Part shown: positions 33,795 through 47,200 of the stretch, one piece after another
Layout: each line of letters opens with the position of its first letter
Position numbering within the stretch: position 1 is the first letter of the stretch
Origin: Kitagawia praeruptora
Lineage: Eukaryota > Streptophyta > Magnoliopsida > Apiales > Apiaceae
DNA: 64,000 nucleotides
Direction: 5' to 3'
Assembly: GCA_037693485.1 (NCBI GenBank)
Contig: CM075351.1
Coordinates: forward strand, 156,988,501-157,052,500
Notes under the pieces: generated by a model
The model's input: the letters and a program-made list of their open reading frames with translations, nothing else
What the model was told of the DNA's origin: nothing
Databases searched by the model: none
Position numbers and translations under genes: made by a program

Positions 33795-36700
33795 TGTAAG
33801 AACCCAGATTTTTGGGTAGAATTAAAACTTTTTATTATGTAATAATATGGGAATGAATAGTGGTTATGACCGCGATGTAGCGACTGTCTATTTAATGAAT
33901 GGAATGGATTTGGATTCAATTATTATATGTCATGCAGAATACCTTTGGTTGACAACATAGATAAGAATGATCTATCTCCTACGAATATGAGAAGATTACT
34001 CCAAGTAAGATTATTCTTGTGTCATCCAAATCAATATCTATTATAAGCCCAGCGGTTCCGTAAAAAGGTTTAGGAACACTCGAGGGTGAACCAGGTTCAT
34101 TTTCCTAATTATAGGAATTAAATAAAAATAAGTGATGAATAGTGATTTTGGTGGAATTTGGAATATTATTATAATAATGTTATACCCGGTATTCGGAACG
34201 GATTTCTGAGTTTGTATTAGTGATCCGGGAGGAAAATAAGTGTATGTAAAAGCTGTCGGATTCAGAAAAAGAGCACTTTTATTTTCTCCGAGATTTCCCT
34301 GGACACTGCAAGACTTAAGGATTTATAAAAGGGAATTAAGGAATTTAAATTCGAGAAGTATTAAGAAAGATGAAGAATAGTATTAGAATTATTAGGAAGG
34401 TTTTCGGTAAAACCCCAACTAGAAACGAATGAGTTATTCCCTCGAACGATCAATGAATTAAGCAATAAACGGACAAAGAAACAAGCAGAGGGCCAAGGGG
34501 CAACCATGTGCTAGTAGATAAGAGCAAGTAACCAAGTAGTTACATGAGCAACTAGCATCTTAGAGAATACAACTAAGTACTTAGCAAGCAACTACCTAGT
34601 TAAGCTCTAAACCACCACATTTTCAACACATGTCTTGCCATTTCCTCATCCAACACCTCACTACTTTAATAAAGTAGCTTTATACAAGATATTATGTTGC
34701 AAGTGGATGAGATTGGAAGAGAAAATATCAAGAAAATCAAAGCCAACTCTCCCCCCTCCACTTTGCTCACATTCGGCTTTCATGGAAATTCCAAGATCAA
34801 AATCATACTTCCAACCATCACTTGATCTTGTAAATTTTATTGTGAGTCCTATATTTCATAAAAGTAATCCCCTAAAAATTTCAAAGCCAAACTCTCTTGT
34901 TTCCATTTTCAAATAATTCATCAAAGAGGAGGATGAATAGTGGTTTTAAGAACTAATCTTGTTTTTCATGGTGGATTTAGCTAGCTTAGGATCATCCAAG
35001 GATAGATCAAGGCTTAGGAAGGTTATACTACTCTCTCAGGAAGGTATAAATCATTTCAAACCCTAAGCTTTACTTTGAGTTTATGCATGATTCATGGTGA
35101 TTTTGGATTAAGTGATATTAGTAGTATTTTACCACCATGTTAGCATGATTTTGTGGTTAGATTAGCTTTATGATGATATTGATGAAGCATGATGTTCTTG
35201 AGCTTTTAAGAGATGATTATTAACTGTAGTAATTGATTGGATGCCCGGTGTGGCTTGGTTGTTGCGTAATGAATTTTAGAACGCTCGATTCGTAGCCGTC
35301 GTAATGCCCGATTTTCGTTTAACCTTGAAATTCGAACTTGACAGTAGGTATAACTCACTGCATAGCTTCGACTTATGCCATGATTAGCTAGATTATGTTA
35401 TGAGCTTCGTTTTGATATAAAGATCGCATGAAACGGACTTACGGTTTAGGAGTTATGATTAAATTCGTAAAAGTGGTTCGAAATCGTAAACGAAAGTTCG
35501 TAATTGAAATTGATTCCCTTAAATGTCATTTAATCAGTGGCGAATCTTATTAATTAAATATTAGAGGTAAAAAGGAAGGTGTGGGAGAAAACCACATGTC
35601 GAATGGATCATTTTCCGATTTTATAAAAATGTTTGAATCGAGATTAAACGCGAACGAAACCCTTAAAGGTATGACTTGGTTATAACTTAGAAAACGGGCG
35701 ATAACACTCGAGGTATAACCTTGATTCGTAAACGACCAACCTTAGAACTTATACGACTTAAGTATATACCAAGTATAAGCATGATGACATGTCTTGATAA
35801 CGAACGAATGTCGGATCGTATCGGTGATAAAAAGAGTTACACTAAAAGAGACGTAACGAGATAACTCGAAAACATGTTTCGATTTAAGTGGAGTTTATAC
35901 TTAGCCTTTTAATACGCGTTAAGTGGTTAATCTTAAATATTCTGATTGTTTATAGATTGTCGAGCTGACCCGGGACACATTACCCCTACCCGCACTCGAT
36001 TCTCAGGCAAGTTTCCAATACTTGGAACTGTTGTTGTGATAATATATATGATGATTGTTTTATACATATGCCATAGAATGCATGCCTACTTTCAAGTTAA
36101 TATTGAATTACTTGTTCCCCGAATTGATATCGGCTTATAGACTATATATGAAATATCAGTTATAAGCCGGATTGTTTGGTTAAGACCCTTAGCAAAGGGC
36201 GTATGATATTCATACTTCAAATATAGACCGGGAGTCGATATTTTGTAATATATAAATAGTCGTGGAAACCCGGAGGGGTCCCAGCGACAAATTTATTACT
36301 TCGAGGATTTTTATTCGATTACGAATCCTTCGAGGAATGTTATTTGAGTATTACCTCAGTGAAGGAATATCTAATGAATATTATTTTAATATTCATTTAG
36401 AATGTCATTTATTTAACGAATATTATTTTGATCATTCATTGAAGTTATTTAGTTAATGAATATTATTTTGAATATTCATTAGAGTTATTTAGTTGACGAA
36501 TATCATTCCCAAATATCCATTTGGCTTACTTATTATTATTTGGAATATTCATTTGATCTTTATTTATTTAATGAATATTACTTTCGAATATTCATTTAAG
36601 GTTTGATTTACTTAATGAATATTATTTTAAAATATTCATTGGAAGTTCTATTTGCTCAAGGAATATTACTTCGAATATTCCTTTAAAGTTTTGATTACTA

Positions 36701-38616
36701 AATGAATATTATTCGGATATTCATTTAGAATATTATTGGTTTAATGAATATTATTTTGGATATTCATTTAGAATATTATTGGTTTAATGAATATTATTTT
36801 GGATATTCATTTAGAATATTATTGGTTTAATGAATATTATTTTGGATATTCATTTAGAATATTATTGGTTTAATGAATATTATTTTGGATATTCATTTAG
36901 AATATTATTGGTTTAATGAATATTATTTGGAAATTCATTTGGAATGTTATTTATTAAATGAATATTATTTTCAAATATTCATTTAAGGTTTGATTTATTC
37001 AGTAAATATTATTTTAAATATTTATTTAAGTTTATTTATTCAAGGAATATTATTTTAAATATTCATTTAAGAAGAGACTTATTTAATAAATAATTCTATA
37101 TATTTATTCGAGGATTACTTACGAGCAATGTTATGATTTATTCATATTCCTTAATTATTATTGATTTAATAAATATTCTTGGAATATTTATTTAAATTCT
37201 TTTAAGTTCTTTTTATGAGGATTCATACTATTCAAAGATTATCTATCACCTTCAGATAAGGTGTAAAATATTTCGGAGTATTTTATGACTATTCTTATCA
37301 AGGGGAGGTTCCCAAACTTTATTTTCATTTAAATCTATCTTAAAGAAGATTTAAATACTCGCTCAACTTCCAAACGTATATAAGGGGACCTCACTTGAGG
37401 GATGTTATTTATTGGACTGCCCGGTCCTATACTTGCTAAAACTATCTTGTCACTCACATCTTGATTCTTTCAAGTATCGATATGAGTCTTTTGGTTACCT
37501 CCTCAACGCTCGAGGGGTATGATTGATGTAACAAGTTTATATCCATTAACAAGCATCAGCTTGGGAAATATTGGTGAATTTTTCCTTTCCAATTAGATAC
37601 GACTACTTTGTGGAGTCCTATCAACAAGTGTTACACTTGGGGAAAAGGGGAACGAACTTTACGTTTCAGAGTCATGGATGATATTCGAACTAGGAGACGC
37701 GTAAGTGGCCGAGTGGCGCCGGTCCAGCAATAGCCCAACCTTTGGCTGAGGAGTTCCAGAGGGCGGTAGATAAATAATTCCGTCGGAGCTACCTTCTACA
37801 TGTAGAGAACGACTGATGAGATGCATGACATACGACTGATCATCGTAAACGTCAGGGCATCTGGCGCGGCAATGCTCCCGTATTAGTTCATCTTCTAAAA
37901 GTAAGAAATTTCTGCAACACTGTTGGTGTTGGCAAGGTGAAAAAGTGTTGAAACCGGAATTGCAATATTTTTCCTGCAAGTTCCTCTTTTATGATAATTG
38001 AGAATATCTTGCTTATCTTTTGCATAGCAGATATTTATTCAAAACAAATATATTTTTGAGTTACCTTGTAACTTCATCTCATACCTTATATTGGTACTAC
38101 ATCGTTAATGCATGGCATATGGTTTCAAAGATATTTTGGACTGTTATATATTATCACTGTTCAATTATATTTCTGGTGGGCTATTGCTCACCCTTGCTTT
38201 ATTTATTTATATCACAACAACAGCTAGATCAGATGGCCGCGCAAGGCGCACACAGCGTAAGCAGGTGTCAACCGTCAGAGGTTTACCGCTAAGGTCTTGG
38301 CTACCTTTGTTGAGGATGCAACTACTGGTAGGCTAGTTGTTAGCAATTGAGCCTCAAATGTATTTATATTATGGTATCTATTAATGGATGGCAAAGAGTA
38401 TGTAATTGTACAATTGTAATTCTTTGGGTTGTAAGAACTCAAACTTGTGATTAATAATATTGTTGGTTACTCTGATTTCATCTCTGGGACTATAACGGGT
38501 GTGTTTTATGTTGTTGTTTTGGGTCACAAGGTTGTAATTTAAATTATGTTGGTTTTGTGGTTGGATATTGAGACCGTAACGACCAGATCCCCGACCCTGG
38601 ATCTGGGGGTGTTACA
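33795..38616 (+). repeat. 5' LTR, 4822 bp
   Basis: TG...CA ends, with a TATA box (TATATAAGG) at 37377-37385. It contains a long region (36300-37200) of alternating AATGAATATTATTTT and its near-inverse ATATTCATT. The small ORFs at 34635, 35946, 36262, 37659 (minus) and 38020 are inside the LTR and recur in the other copy, so they are not counted as genes. Confidence 0.93.
36738..36950 (+). repeat. 43-bp palindromic minisatellite, five copies
   Basis: The unit starting GGTTTAATGAATATTATTTT begins at 36738, 36781, 36824, 36867 and 36910. Each unit contains AATGAATATT and ATATTCATT, so it can form a hairpin. The 3' LTR has four copies. Confidence 0.9.
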
Positions 38617-38620
38617 GAAA

Positions 38621-38631
38621 TGGTATCAGAG
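38621..38631 (+). other. Primer binding site, initiator Met tRNA type
   Basis: TGGTATCAGAG, four bases after the 5' LTR. The last base of the usual 12-mer is A rather than C. Confidence 0.88.
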
Positions 38632-41115
38632 AGAGCGTTATATATCCCAGAGATGATGCGACGTTAAAACAATAAATTCATTAAGATAATAAGAACTCTT
38701 GCCAAGTTCATAGTCAGACTACATAATGTAGTATTGACATATAAAACCCTTATGGGAACCCTAAAGTATCATGATAGTAACTTAGCTCGTTCTTGTATCG
38801 ACTAGTAAGGCGATAGACCTTGGGGATTACGAGCAGTAACATAATGGTGCTTGTTTTGATGTTGAAGATCGGATGGTGGATTCGATAGAGTACCCTACTG
38901 AGGACCCGGAAGAGGTTCCAGCAGAGGAGAAGAATATTGATAAGTATAAGAAGTTTACACTTAAGGAATGAGGGCTACAGCCAGAGAGACTGTAAGAGTT
39001 AAGGTATAGTGCTCAGAAAAGTGAGCATAAAGAACTGAGATATTATTAAGAGAACTAAAGATGCGTATTGGATTCATAGCTGGACTGCTAGATGAAGTAC
39101 CAGCAGGTAGGATGGATTTGAGGAATTACTTGAGATCCTATATGGGGATAGATTAAAATCCTTGGAGACTTTCAGATTAATGAGAAAAGAATTAGAATGA
39201 TGCATGATTATCAAAGACATTGATATAGGACGGGGAGCATAGTCCCTAGGAACAGTTAAGACATAGGTGGCAAGTGCCATATCTTCAGATAAATGGATTA
39301 GTGTGAATATTGTCAATGGTAATTCGCCGTGAGGAGACAGATTTCATAGGTTTTAATTTATGAAACCAAATTGAGATTGTTAAGGTGATTTTATTCAGGG
39401 AAATGCCCATCTTATAAATGGATCAACTTAGAAAGAAAAGACATTGGAAAGTGATGGCCTGAACGGATAAAGTATATAAGGAAATAGTAAGCAAGACAAT
39501 GATCTCAGAACCTACAAGACTAAAAGACCAGTGAGTCTATGATAAACTAGTAATGAGGCTATCGTCAAGAAACCAAGTATAAGTTCAGTTCAATTCAGTG
39601 AAATGATGAACCAGAAACATTAGTTGCATGTGATTCAGAAGAATATTAAATTCTTTCTTTTCCTTGAATGGATTATGGTAGTTACCTTAAGTTTATTCTG
39701 ACACTGAATCATAAATGAATTAGGCAAGGCGAGCAGTGGTCGAGATGTAATTGAGAATGCTTCTAGGTGCAACCTGATAGAACAGGTGTAGGACATGTTC
39801 TCGAAATAAGAGTTTTGGCAAAACGAAGTCCAGCAATAGGACACATGATCAATAAGAGTAGTGTTGGTCGGCCCTACCAAGTTAAAGACAGTTTCAAATG
39901 AAGATTGGCCAACCACACTGGCAAAGGTGAGAAATTTCATAAAATTCACAAGGTATTACCAAAGATTTGCTCAGGACTTTACAGAAAGTGTAGTCCCGTA
40001 ACCCGACTTATTATAAGAATAAAAGTTTGAATGGACAAGATAAACGTGAGAAGATCTTCCTAGAGCTAAAGGTAAAGTTGGTGACGACCAGGGTTGGCGT
40101 TGCCTAATGGAAGAAGGAAACTTTGGGAGATATTATGATGCAACTCATACAGGTATAGGTCTGCGTTTATGCAGCACGACAGCGTAATTTCGAATACATT
40201 TAGACAGCGCAGTTCATCGGATTCGGATGGCCTTGGTAGTGCCAATGTTGAGGAACGACTAACCCCGACGGTAGTGTTCCTTCTGAGACTAGTTGTTAAG
40301 AAGACTGGTATTTGGTAGTATCGACTAATAGGACGAATATGTAGCGGGAAGATGTGGCATGTTACTAGTGGGTGAATAGATTAACTGAAATTTTCCCAAA
40401 TTCTGGAAAGGAATTCAACGAATTTTGGCAAACCTTGTCTTTCTGATTATCAAAAGACGTCATTGAAGAGAGTGGAAACTGGAGCGAACCCTGTGGATTG
40501 GGTAAAGTAGCCGCTATACAGGTGGGTAGACATACCCCGATTATTACAGTTGAATGTAGGGATAAAATTATGAAGTTGAATGTGATTAAGAAACAAGCCG
40601 GACTGAGAAATTCTGGGATTGACTTAAATGAAAAGGTTGTTACGCCAGAAGTGTTAAGCTTTTGTGGTACGTGGAATTGATAAGAGAAGTTGAAATGATA
40701 AAAATAAAGGAAAGGTGACCGGAGACGGTACCGAGAAGTCAAGTGAGACTTATATGGAGTAAAATTTTGAAAAGATCAAAAGGTATCAAAGTAGAAGGCA
40801 CTATGCCAGCAATTGCTAGAAAAGTAATGCTATTAGCCGACCCCTAAACTCACATATTTTAGCATGGCCATTGGGGCCAAGTCACTAAGGATTATCAAGT
40901 GACTGAATCAACAATGTAAGGACAAAGCGGGGTGCTTCTAATCAAGTGCCAACCGCGAGGGCTTTTGATATAAAATGAATTGAGATACAGGATGATGGAT
41001 TTATATATATACCATGGACGTATCAGGATTGAGGGTAGTGACCACTGAAAAGTTACGAAAATTACCAAAGTAGTGCACTGTGATGCATAAATGTTATCTG
41101 AAGCTTAGTGTCCTC

Positions 41116-41144
<29 letters not shown>
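41116..41144 (+). repeat. Poly-A run of 29
   Basis: Homopolymer in the retroelement interior. The minus-strand frame with a poly-Phe stretch across it is an artefact of this run. Confidence 0.9.
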
Positions 41145-41148
<4 letters not shown>

Positions 41149-44100
41149 ATTAGGCATTAAGAGATTCACGTTGAACACGACCAATATCTTCCAGAACATC
41201 CTTGCTACCATTACCAAGTTCTGTAAGAAAGAGCAGATAGACATGTGTTGTCTTTTGGAAGGTCATATAGACTAACATTCGTTGGAAAGGAGAGGTTAGC
41301 ATTAGTCTACCTATAGACTATCAAGATGAGAATGATTAAAAGAGACCCTTATTAAGGATATATGATTGAATTGCCAAGTACAGGATATAAGTATTCCTTG
41401 AAACTAGAATTGAGCATAGAATGTCCATATATTAAGACGAACCCTGGGGGATGCACAAAGAATAGCATCACCCCTAACAATAGACATTGTGAAATCAGAT
41501 GATATAAATGAATAGACCAAGGTGTCAATAACCTATAAGGAATTGTGGAAAGGAGTCTCATAAAGTACATAGACAGAATCGTTATAGAATTGGTTAATGA
41601 TGTTTGATACACCCTGTACCCAGAAGATATAGGATGAATGATGAGGATGACCTAAGGAACCCTATAAGGGAAGAGGTAATGTTCTGAACTTCAGAAAGGG
41701 AAGTTTAGTAAGGAATGTATGACATAGTAACAATACGGCCAGAGGGATTAGGTGTGAAACCATGAGAAAGTATGGATTGAACCAATAAGGTTGAGATTAT
41801 CCTAAAACAAGAAGGGATTTAAATAAGGAAATATCCTAGGTATGATTTGGAGTACCTGTAGTCAAGATCGCACTAGAAAGGTGGAAGCAATGACTTTTGG
41901 AAGAGACTGATAGATGCTTTCTCTCATTCAGCAGAATTTAAGGGAGAATGCTTCCACCCTGAGCTGGAATAGATCTAGAAAACATTGACCCCAAGAAATT
42001 ATTATAATCAGGAAAGGCCAACGAGGTGGCCGACACTTTAAGTATGGGGGAGTAAGTATAAATGCTCAGACCAAAGAAATAGAATGATAATGTAAGGACC
42101 TTGATGGTCATAATGTGGTAGAGGAAGTTACATCCCGTCTAATGATTGTGTCAGGATCAACTATAAGAATAGTTTAAGTAAAGATTCGATTCCTGATGTT
42201 GCCAGTAGCACATCATCGACATTATGAGGCTCTACGACAGACCAGACCAAATTCCCCAAGAGACTCGCCTTTTCTTTGGAAAGAGAGAGGGGAAGTTAAG
42301 TAACAAGGAATTGGTAGTAGATGACCAAAAACAGAGAAGGTACAAATACTGATAAGCCAAATGGCACGATGATGAATGACAAGCAAGTTTATGTTGGTGT
42401 ATTTCTGTGCAAACAAGATAGAGAATTATGAGGTTGGCAAGCGATTAAGCAAACCGCTAAGCTTTTAGTCTTCTACCGGAGATATGTGATTAATAATCTC
42501 ACCAGCCTATTCCAGCTGCGATGCTGGAAGCTTTCCTGCAATTTTATCTGCTTCATGTAATATCTACGTCAAGTTCAGGAAGCATTCCCTATGGATAGGG
42601 AATAGTGATTATTTTGTTTTCCTAGAGGATCTTGAATTGACAATTATGATGCTTAGTTGTTAAAGCACTAAGTAAACGATAAGCGATGGTGATCCTACTG
42701 AGAAATTAGGTGGTGACGACTGTGGAAATGTCGAAGTGAATCTAAGTTAGAGAAATCATCCAGGTTTATTTCGGATGGTGTAATTTCTGGAACGACGGGA
42801 TATTTGAAATGAAGAATTAGGTTATGATGGTTCATAAAATGATTATAGTAAAAATAAAGACAAGAGACTGATAGAATTGGGAATTAATAAGAGAGTCAGA
42901 TAGGCAGACTCATGAGAAGCTCCAGTAATGAAGCGAGAAGAGTATGGAATTGGCAAGGTAAGGGTATTGGCCAAAACGGAAAGTTGGAATCAGGAGCATG
43001 AATGACATACAAATTGACTCCTTTTAAGTTTGGAAAATCCGAGGAAATATGGAATAGTTTGATTGAGTAATAAAAGAGACTCATGGAATGAGAAAGTGAA
43101 GTCTAGATGGTTGAACAAAGGAAAGTTTGACCACAAACGTGCCACGTATATTGAATAAAGGTAACACGCGTTCCCCTAATAAGGTGACGGTGGAGTTCAA
43201 TAACGGAAGTGAATGAGAACTAGATGATAAGATGGATGTGATTGATAAAGAAAAGAATGGGAAATAATTATGGAATGTGAAGCAAGAAATGTTATGAATG
43301 GATTGATGAATAGGTTTTTCCTAACGAGCACTCAGAATGACAACCTGATATTGTTAGAATTATGAGTATGAAATGGCCAGTGTCGTGGCGTGAAATGCCA
43401 GTAATAAAAATGTCAAGCGAGAAATCCATGATTTTAACCTGAGAGGTTGAAGGAATCTCCAAAAGTAAGTAATGCTAATATCAAACAAGAGTATAGGTCC
43501 ATCGAATAATGGACAGAGAAACAAGGACATGTGATATGTGAGATTACGATAAAGTAGTATTTGATACGAATACGATTACTTTCTTCCCTAATAAACCTCT
43601 ATAGTTCAGAGGTAAATTCTGAGTATGATATTTTGACAATCATGAAAATCTTCTTATATAATTCTCTGAAATTCTTTCCTTTTAATATCCCTTATTTATT
43701 TTCCTCTAAATTGAGAAGAACAACCCTTTAAGGAGGGGAGGTACTACTACGTGACTCTCTGTCTGTGTGATAGGAGTCTAAGTGGAATGCCATTAATTGT
43801 TTAATTGCTTGTTAAGTACTAGAGGCTGGCCCCCTTCTGTACTAGCTATGCAATGTAACAAATGTTCATTGATCACAGTGATCTCTCAATAAATTTTTCC
43901 ACCTAAATATATATACATCGAGATTGCGAAGATTAAAGCGATCAGGAATTGCAAAATTACGAGTGAGGTTATCTCCGGAATTCGTAGCGCGTTAGTGATA
44001 CCGAAGTCCCTGCACGTACCAATACGGTTAATAGTGTAAGACCGGACAAGAGCGTATACCGGATAATGTGTTATGCGAAAGTAGCAAAGAATTGGTAGAA

Positions 44101-44240
44101 CGGATAAAGGGTGTATTGTAGCACCAGTACGATGTGCTTTAGAAAGATTGGAATGTGTAAGGATCGACCAGAGAATTGGAAAGCGAAATAACCAACAAGT
44201 ACCCAATTGTCTTCTACTTGATTCCGGGACGGAATCCTTT

Positions 44241-44254
44241 TAAGGAGGGGAGAC
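44241..44254 (+). other. Polypurine tract
   Basis: TAAGGAGGGGAGAC lies directly before the 3' LTR start. This is the plus-strand priming site and agrees with the orientation given by the PBS. Confidence 0.85.
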
Positions 44255-47200
44255 TGTAAGAACCCAGATTTTTGGGTAGAATTAAAACTTTTTATTATGT
44301 AATAATATGGGAATGAATAGTGGTTATGACCGCGATGTAGCGACTGTCTATTTAATGAATGGAATGGATTTGGATTCAATTATTATATGTCATGCAGAAT
44401 ACCTTTGGTTGACAACATAGATAAGAATGATCTATCTCCTACGAATATGAGAAGATTACTCCAAGTAAGATTATTCTTGTGTCATCCAAATCAATATCTA
44501 TTATAAGCCCAGCGGTTCCGTAAAAAGGTTTAGGAACACTCGAGGGTGAACCAGGTTCATTTTCCTAATTATAGGAATTAAATAAAAATAAGTGATGAAT
44601 AGTGATTTTGGTGGAATTTGGAATATTATTATAATAATGTTATACCCGGTATTCGGAACGGATTTCTGAGTTCGTATTAGTGATCCGGGAGGAAAATAAG
44701 TGTATGTAAAAGCTGTCGGATTCAGAAAAAGAGCACTTTTATTTTCTCCGAGATTTCCCTGGACACTGCAAGACTTAAGGATTTATAAAAGGGAATTAAG
44801 GAATTTAAATTCGAGAAGTATTAAGAAAGATGAAGAATAGTATTAGAATTATTAGGAAGGTTTTCGGTAAAACCCCAACTAGAAACGAATGAGTTATTCC
44901 CTCGAACGATCAACGAATTAAGAAATAAACGGACAAAGAAACAAGCAGAGGGCCAAGGGGCAACCATGTGCTAGTAGATAAGAGCAAGTAACCAAGTAGT
45001 TACATGAGCAACTAGCATCTTAGAGAATACAACTAAGTACTTAGCAAGCAACTACCTAGTTAAGCTCTAAACCACCACATTTTCAACACATGTCTTGCCA
45101 TTTCCTCATCCAACACCTCACTACTTTAATAAAGTAGCTTTATACAAGATATTATGTTGCAAGTGGATGAGATTGGAAGAGAAAATATCAAGAAAATCAA
45201 AGCCAACTCTCCCCCCCTCCACTTTGCTCACATTCGGCTTTCATGGAAATTCCAAGATCAAAATCATACTTCCAACCATCACTTGATCTTGTAAATTTTA
45301 TTGTGAGTCCTATATTTCATAAAAGTAATCCCCTAAAAATTTCAAAGCCAAACTCTCTTGTTTCCATTTTCAAATAATTCATCAAAGAGGAGGATGAATA
45401 GTGGTTTTAAGAACTAATCTTGTTTTTTCTTGTTTTTCATGGTGGATTTAGCTAGCTTAGGATCATCCAAGGATAGATCAAGGCTTAGGAAGGTTATACT
45501 ACTCTCTCAGGAAGGTATAAATTATTTCAAACCCTAAGCTTTACTTTGAGTTTATGCATGATTCATGGTGATTTTGGATTAAGTGATATTAGTAGTATTT
45601 TACCACCATGTTAGCATGATTTTGTGGTTAGATTAGCTTTATGATGATATTGATGAAGCATAATGTTCTTGAGCTTTTAAGAGATGATTATTAACTGTAG
45701 TAATTGATTGGATGCCCGGTGTGGCTTGGTTGTTGCGTAATGAATTTTAGAACGCTCGATTCGTAGCCGTCGTAATGCCCGATTTTCGTTTAACCTTGAA
45801 ATTCGAACTTGACAGTAGGTATAACTCACTGCATAGCTTCGACTTATGCCATGATTAGCTAGATTATGTTATGAGCTTCGTTTTGATATAAAGATCGCAT
45901 GAAACGGACTTACGGTTTAGGAGTTATGATTAAATTCGTAAAAGTGGTTCGAAATCGTAAACGAAAGTTCGTAATTGAAATTGATTCCCTTAAATGTCGT
46001 TTAATCAGTGGCGAATCTTATTAATTAAATATTAGAGGTAAAAAGGAAGGTGTGGGAGAAAACCACATGTCGAATGGATCGTTTTCCGATTTTATAAAAA
46101 TGTTTGAATCGAGATTAAACGCGAACGAAACCCTTAAAGGTATGACTTGGTTATAACTTAGAAAACGGGCGATAACACTCGAGGTATAACCTTGATTCGT
46201 AAACGACCAACCTTAGAACTTATACGACTTAAGTATATACCAAGTATAAGCATGATGACATGTCTTGATAACGAACGAATGTCGGATCGTATCGGTGATA
46301 AAAAGAGTTACACTAAAAGAGACGTAACGAGATAACTCGAAAACATGTTTCGATTTAAGTGGAGTTTATACTTAGCCTTTTAATACGCGTTAAGTGGTTA
46401 ATCTTAAATATTCTGATTGTTTATAGATTGTCGAGCTGACCCGGGACACATTACCCCTACCCGCACTCGATTCTCAGGCAAGTTTCCAATACTTGGAACT
46501 GTTGTTGTGATAATATATATGATGATTGTTTTATACATATGCCATAGAATGCATGCCTACTTTCAAGTTAATATTGAATTACTTGTTCCCCGAATTGATA
46601 TCGGCTTATAGACTATATATGAAATATCAGTTATAAGCCGGATTGTTTGGTTAAGACCCTTAGCAAAGGGCGTATGATATTCATACTTCAAATATAGACC
46701 GGGAGTCGATATTTTGTAATATATAAATAGTCGTGGAAACCCGGAGGGGTCCCAGCGACAAATTTATTACTTCGAGGATTTTTATTCGATTACGAATCCT
46801 TCGAGGAATGTTATTTGAGTATTACCTCAGTGAAGGAATATCTAATGAATATTATTTTAATATTCATTTAGAATGTCATTTATTTAACGAATATTATTTT
46901 GATCATTCATTGAAGTTATTTAGTTAATGAATATTATTTTGAATATTCATTAGAGTTATTTAGTTGACGAATATCATTCCCAAATATCCATTTGGCTTAC
47001 TTATTATTATTTGGAATATTCATTTGATCTTTATTTATTTAATGAATATTACTTTCGAATATTCATTTAAGGTTTGATTTACTTAATGAATATTATTTTA
47101 AAATATTCATTGGAAGTTCTATTTGCTCAAGGAATATTACTTCGAATATTCCTTTAAAGTTTTGATTACTAAATGAATATTATTCGGATATTCATTTAGA

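Larger units (their letters stand above)
38617..44254 (+). pseudogene. Interior with vestigial gypsy pol
   Basis: No intact gene. Two traces in the right order and orientation identify its origin. At 39924-39998 KVRNFIKFTRYYQRFAQDF corresponds to the usual RT-RNase H connection (VRSFLGLAGYYRRF...DF). At 40131 YYDATHTGIGLRL corresponds to the RNase H start (CDAS..GLG.VL). The end, with GATTCCGGGACGGAATCC followed by a polypurine tract, is also usual for gypsy elements. Stops in every frame and many indels show long decay without selection. A poly-A run of 29 lies at 41116-41144. Confidence 0.7.

Noticed and set aside
37659..37979. 106-residue minus-strand ORF found identically at 48087-48407
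   Set aside because: The repetition is due to the two LTRs of one element. There is no family resemblance and no reason to call a gene.
41062..41244. ORF with a poly-Phe run
   Set aside because: Created by the poly-A run at 41116-41144.
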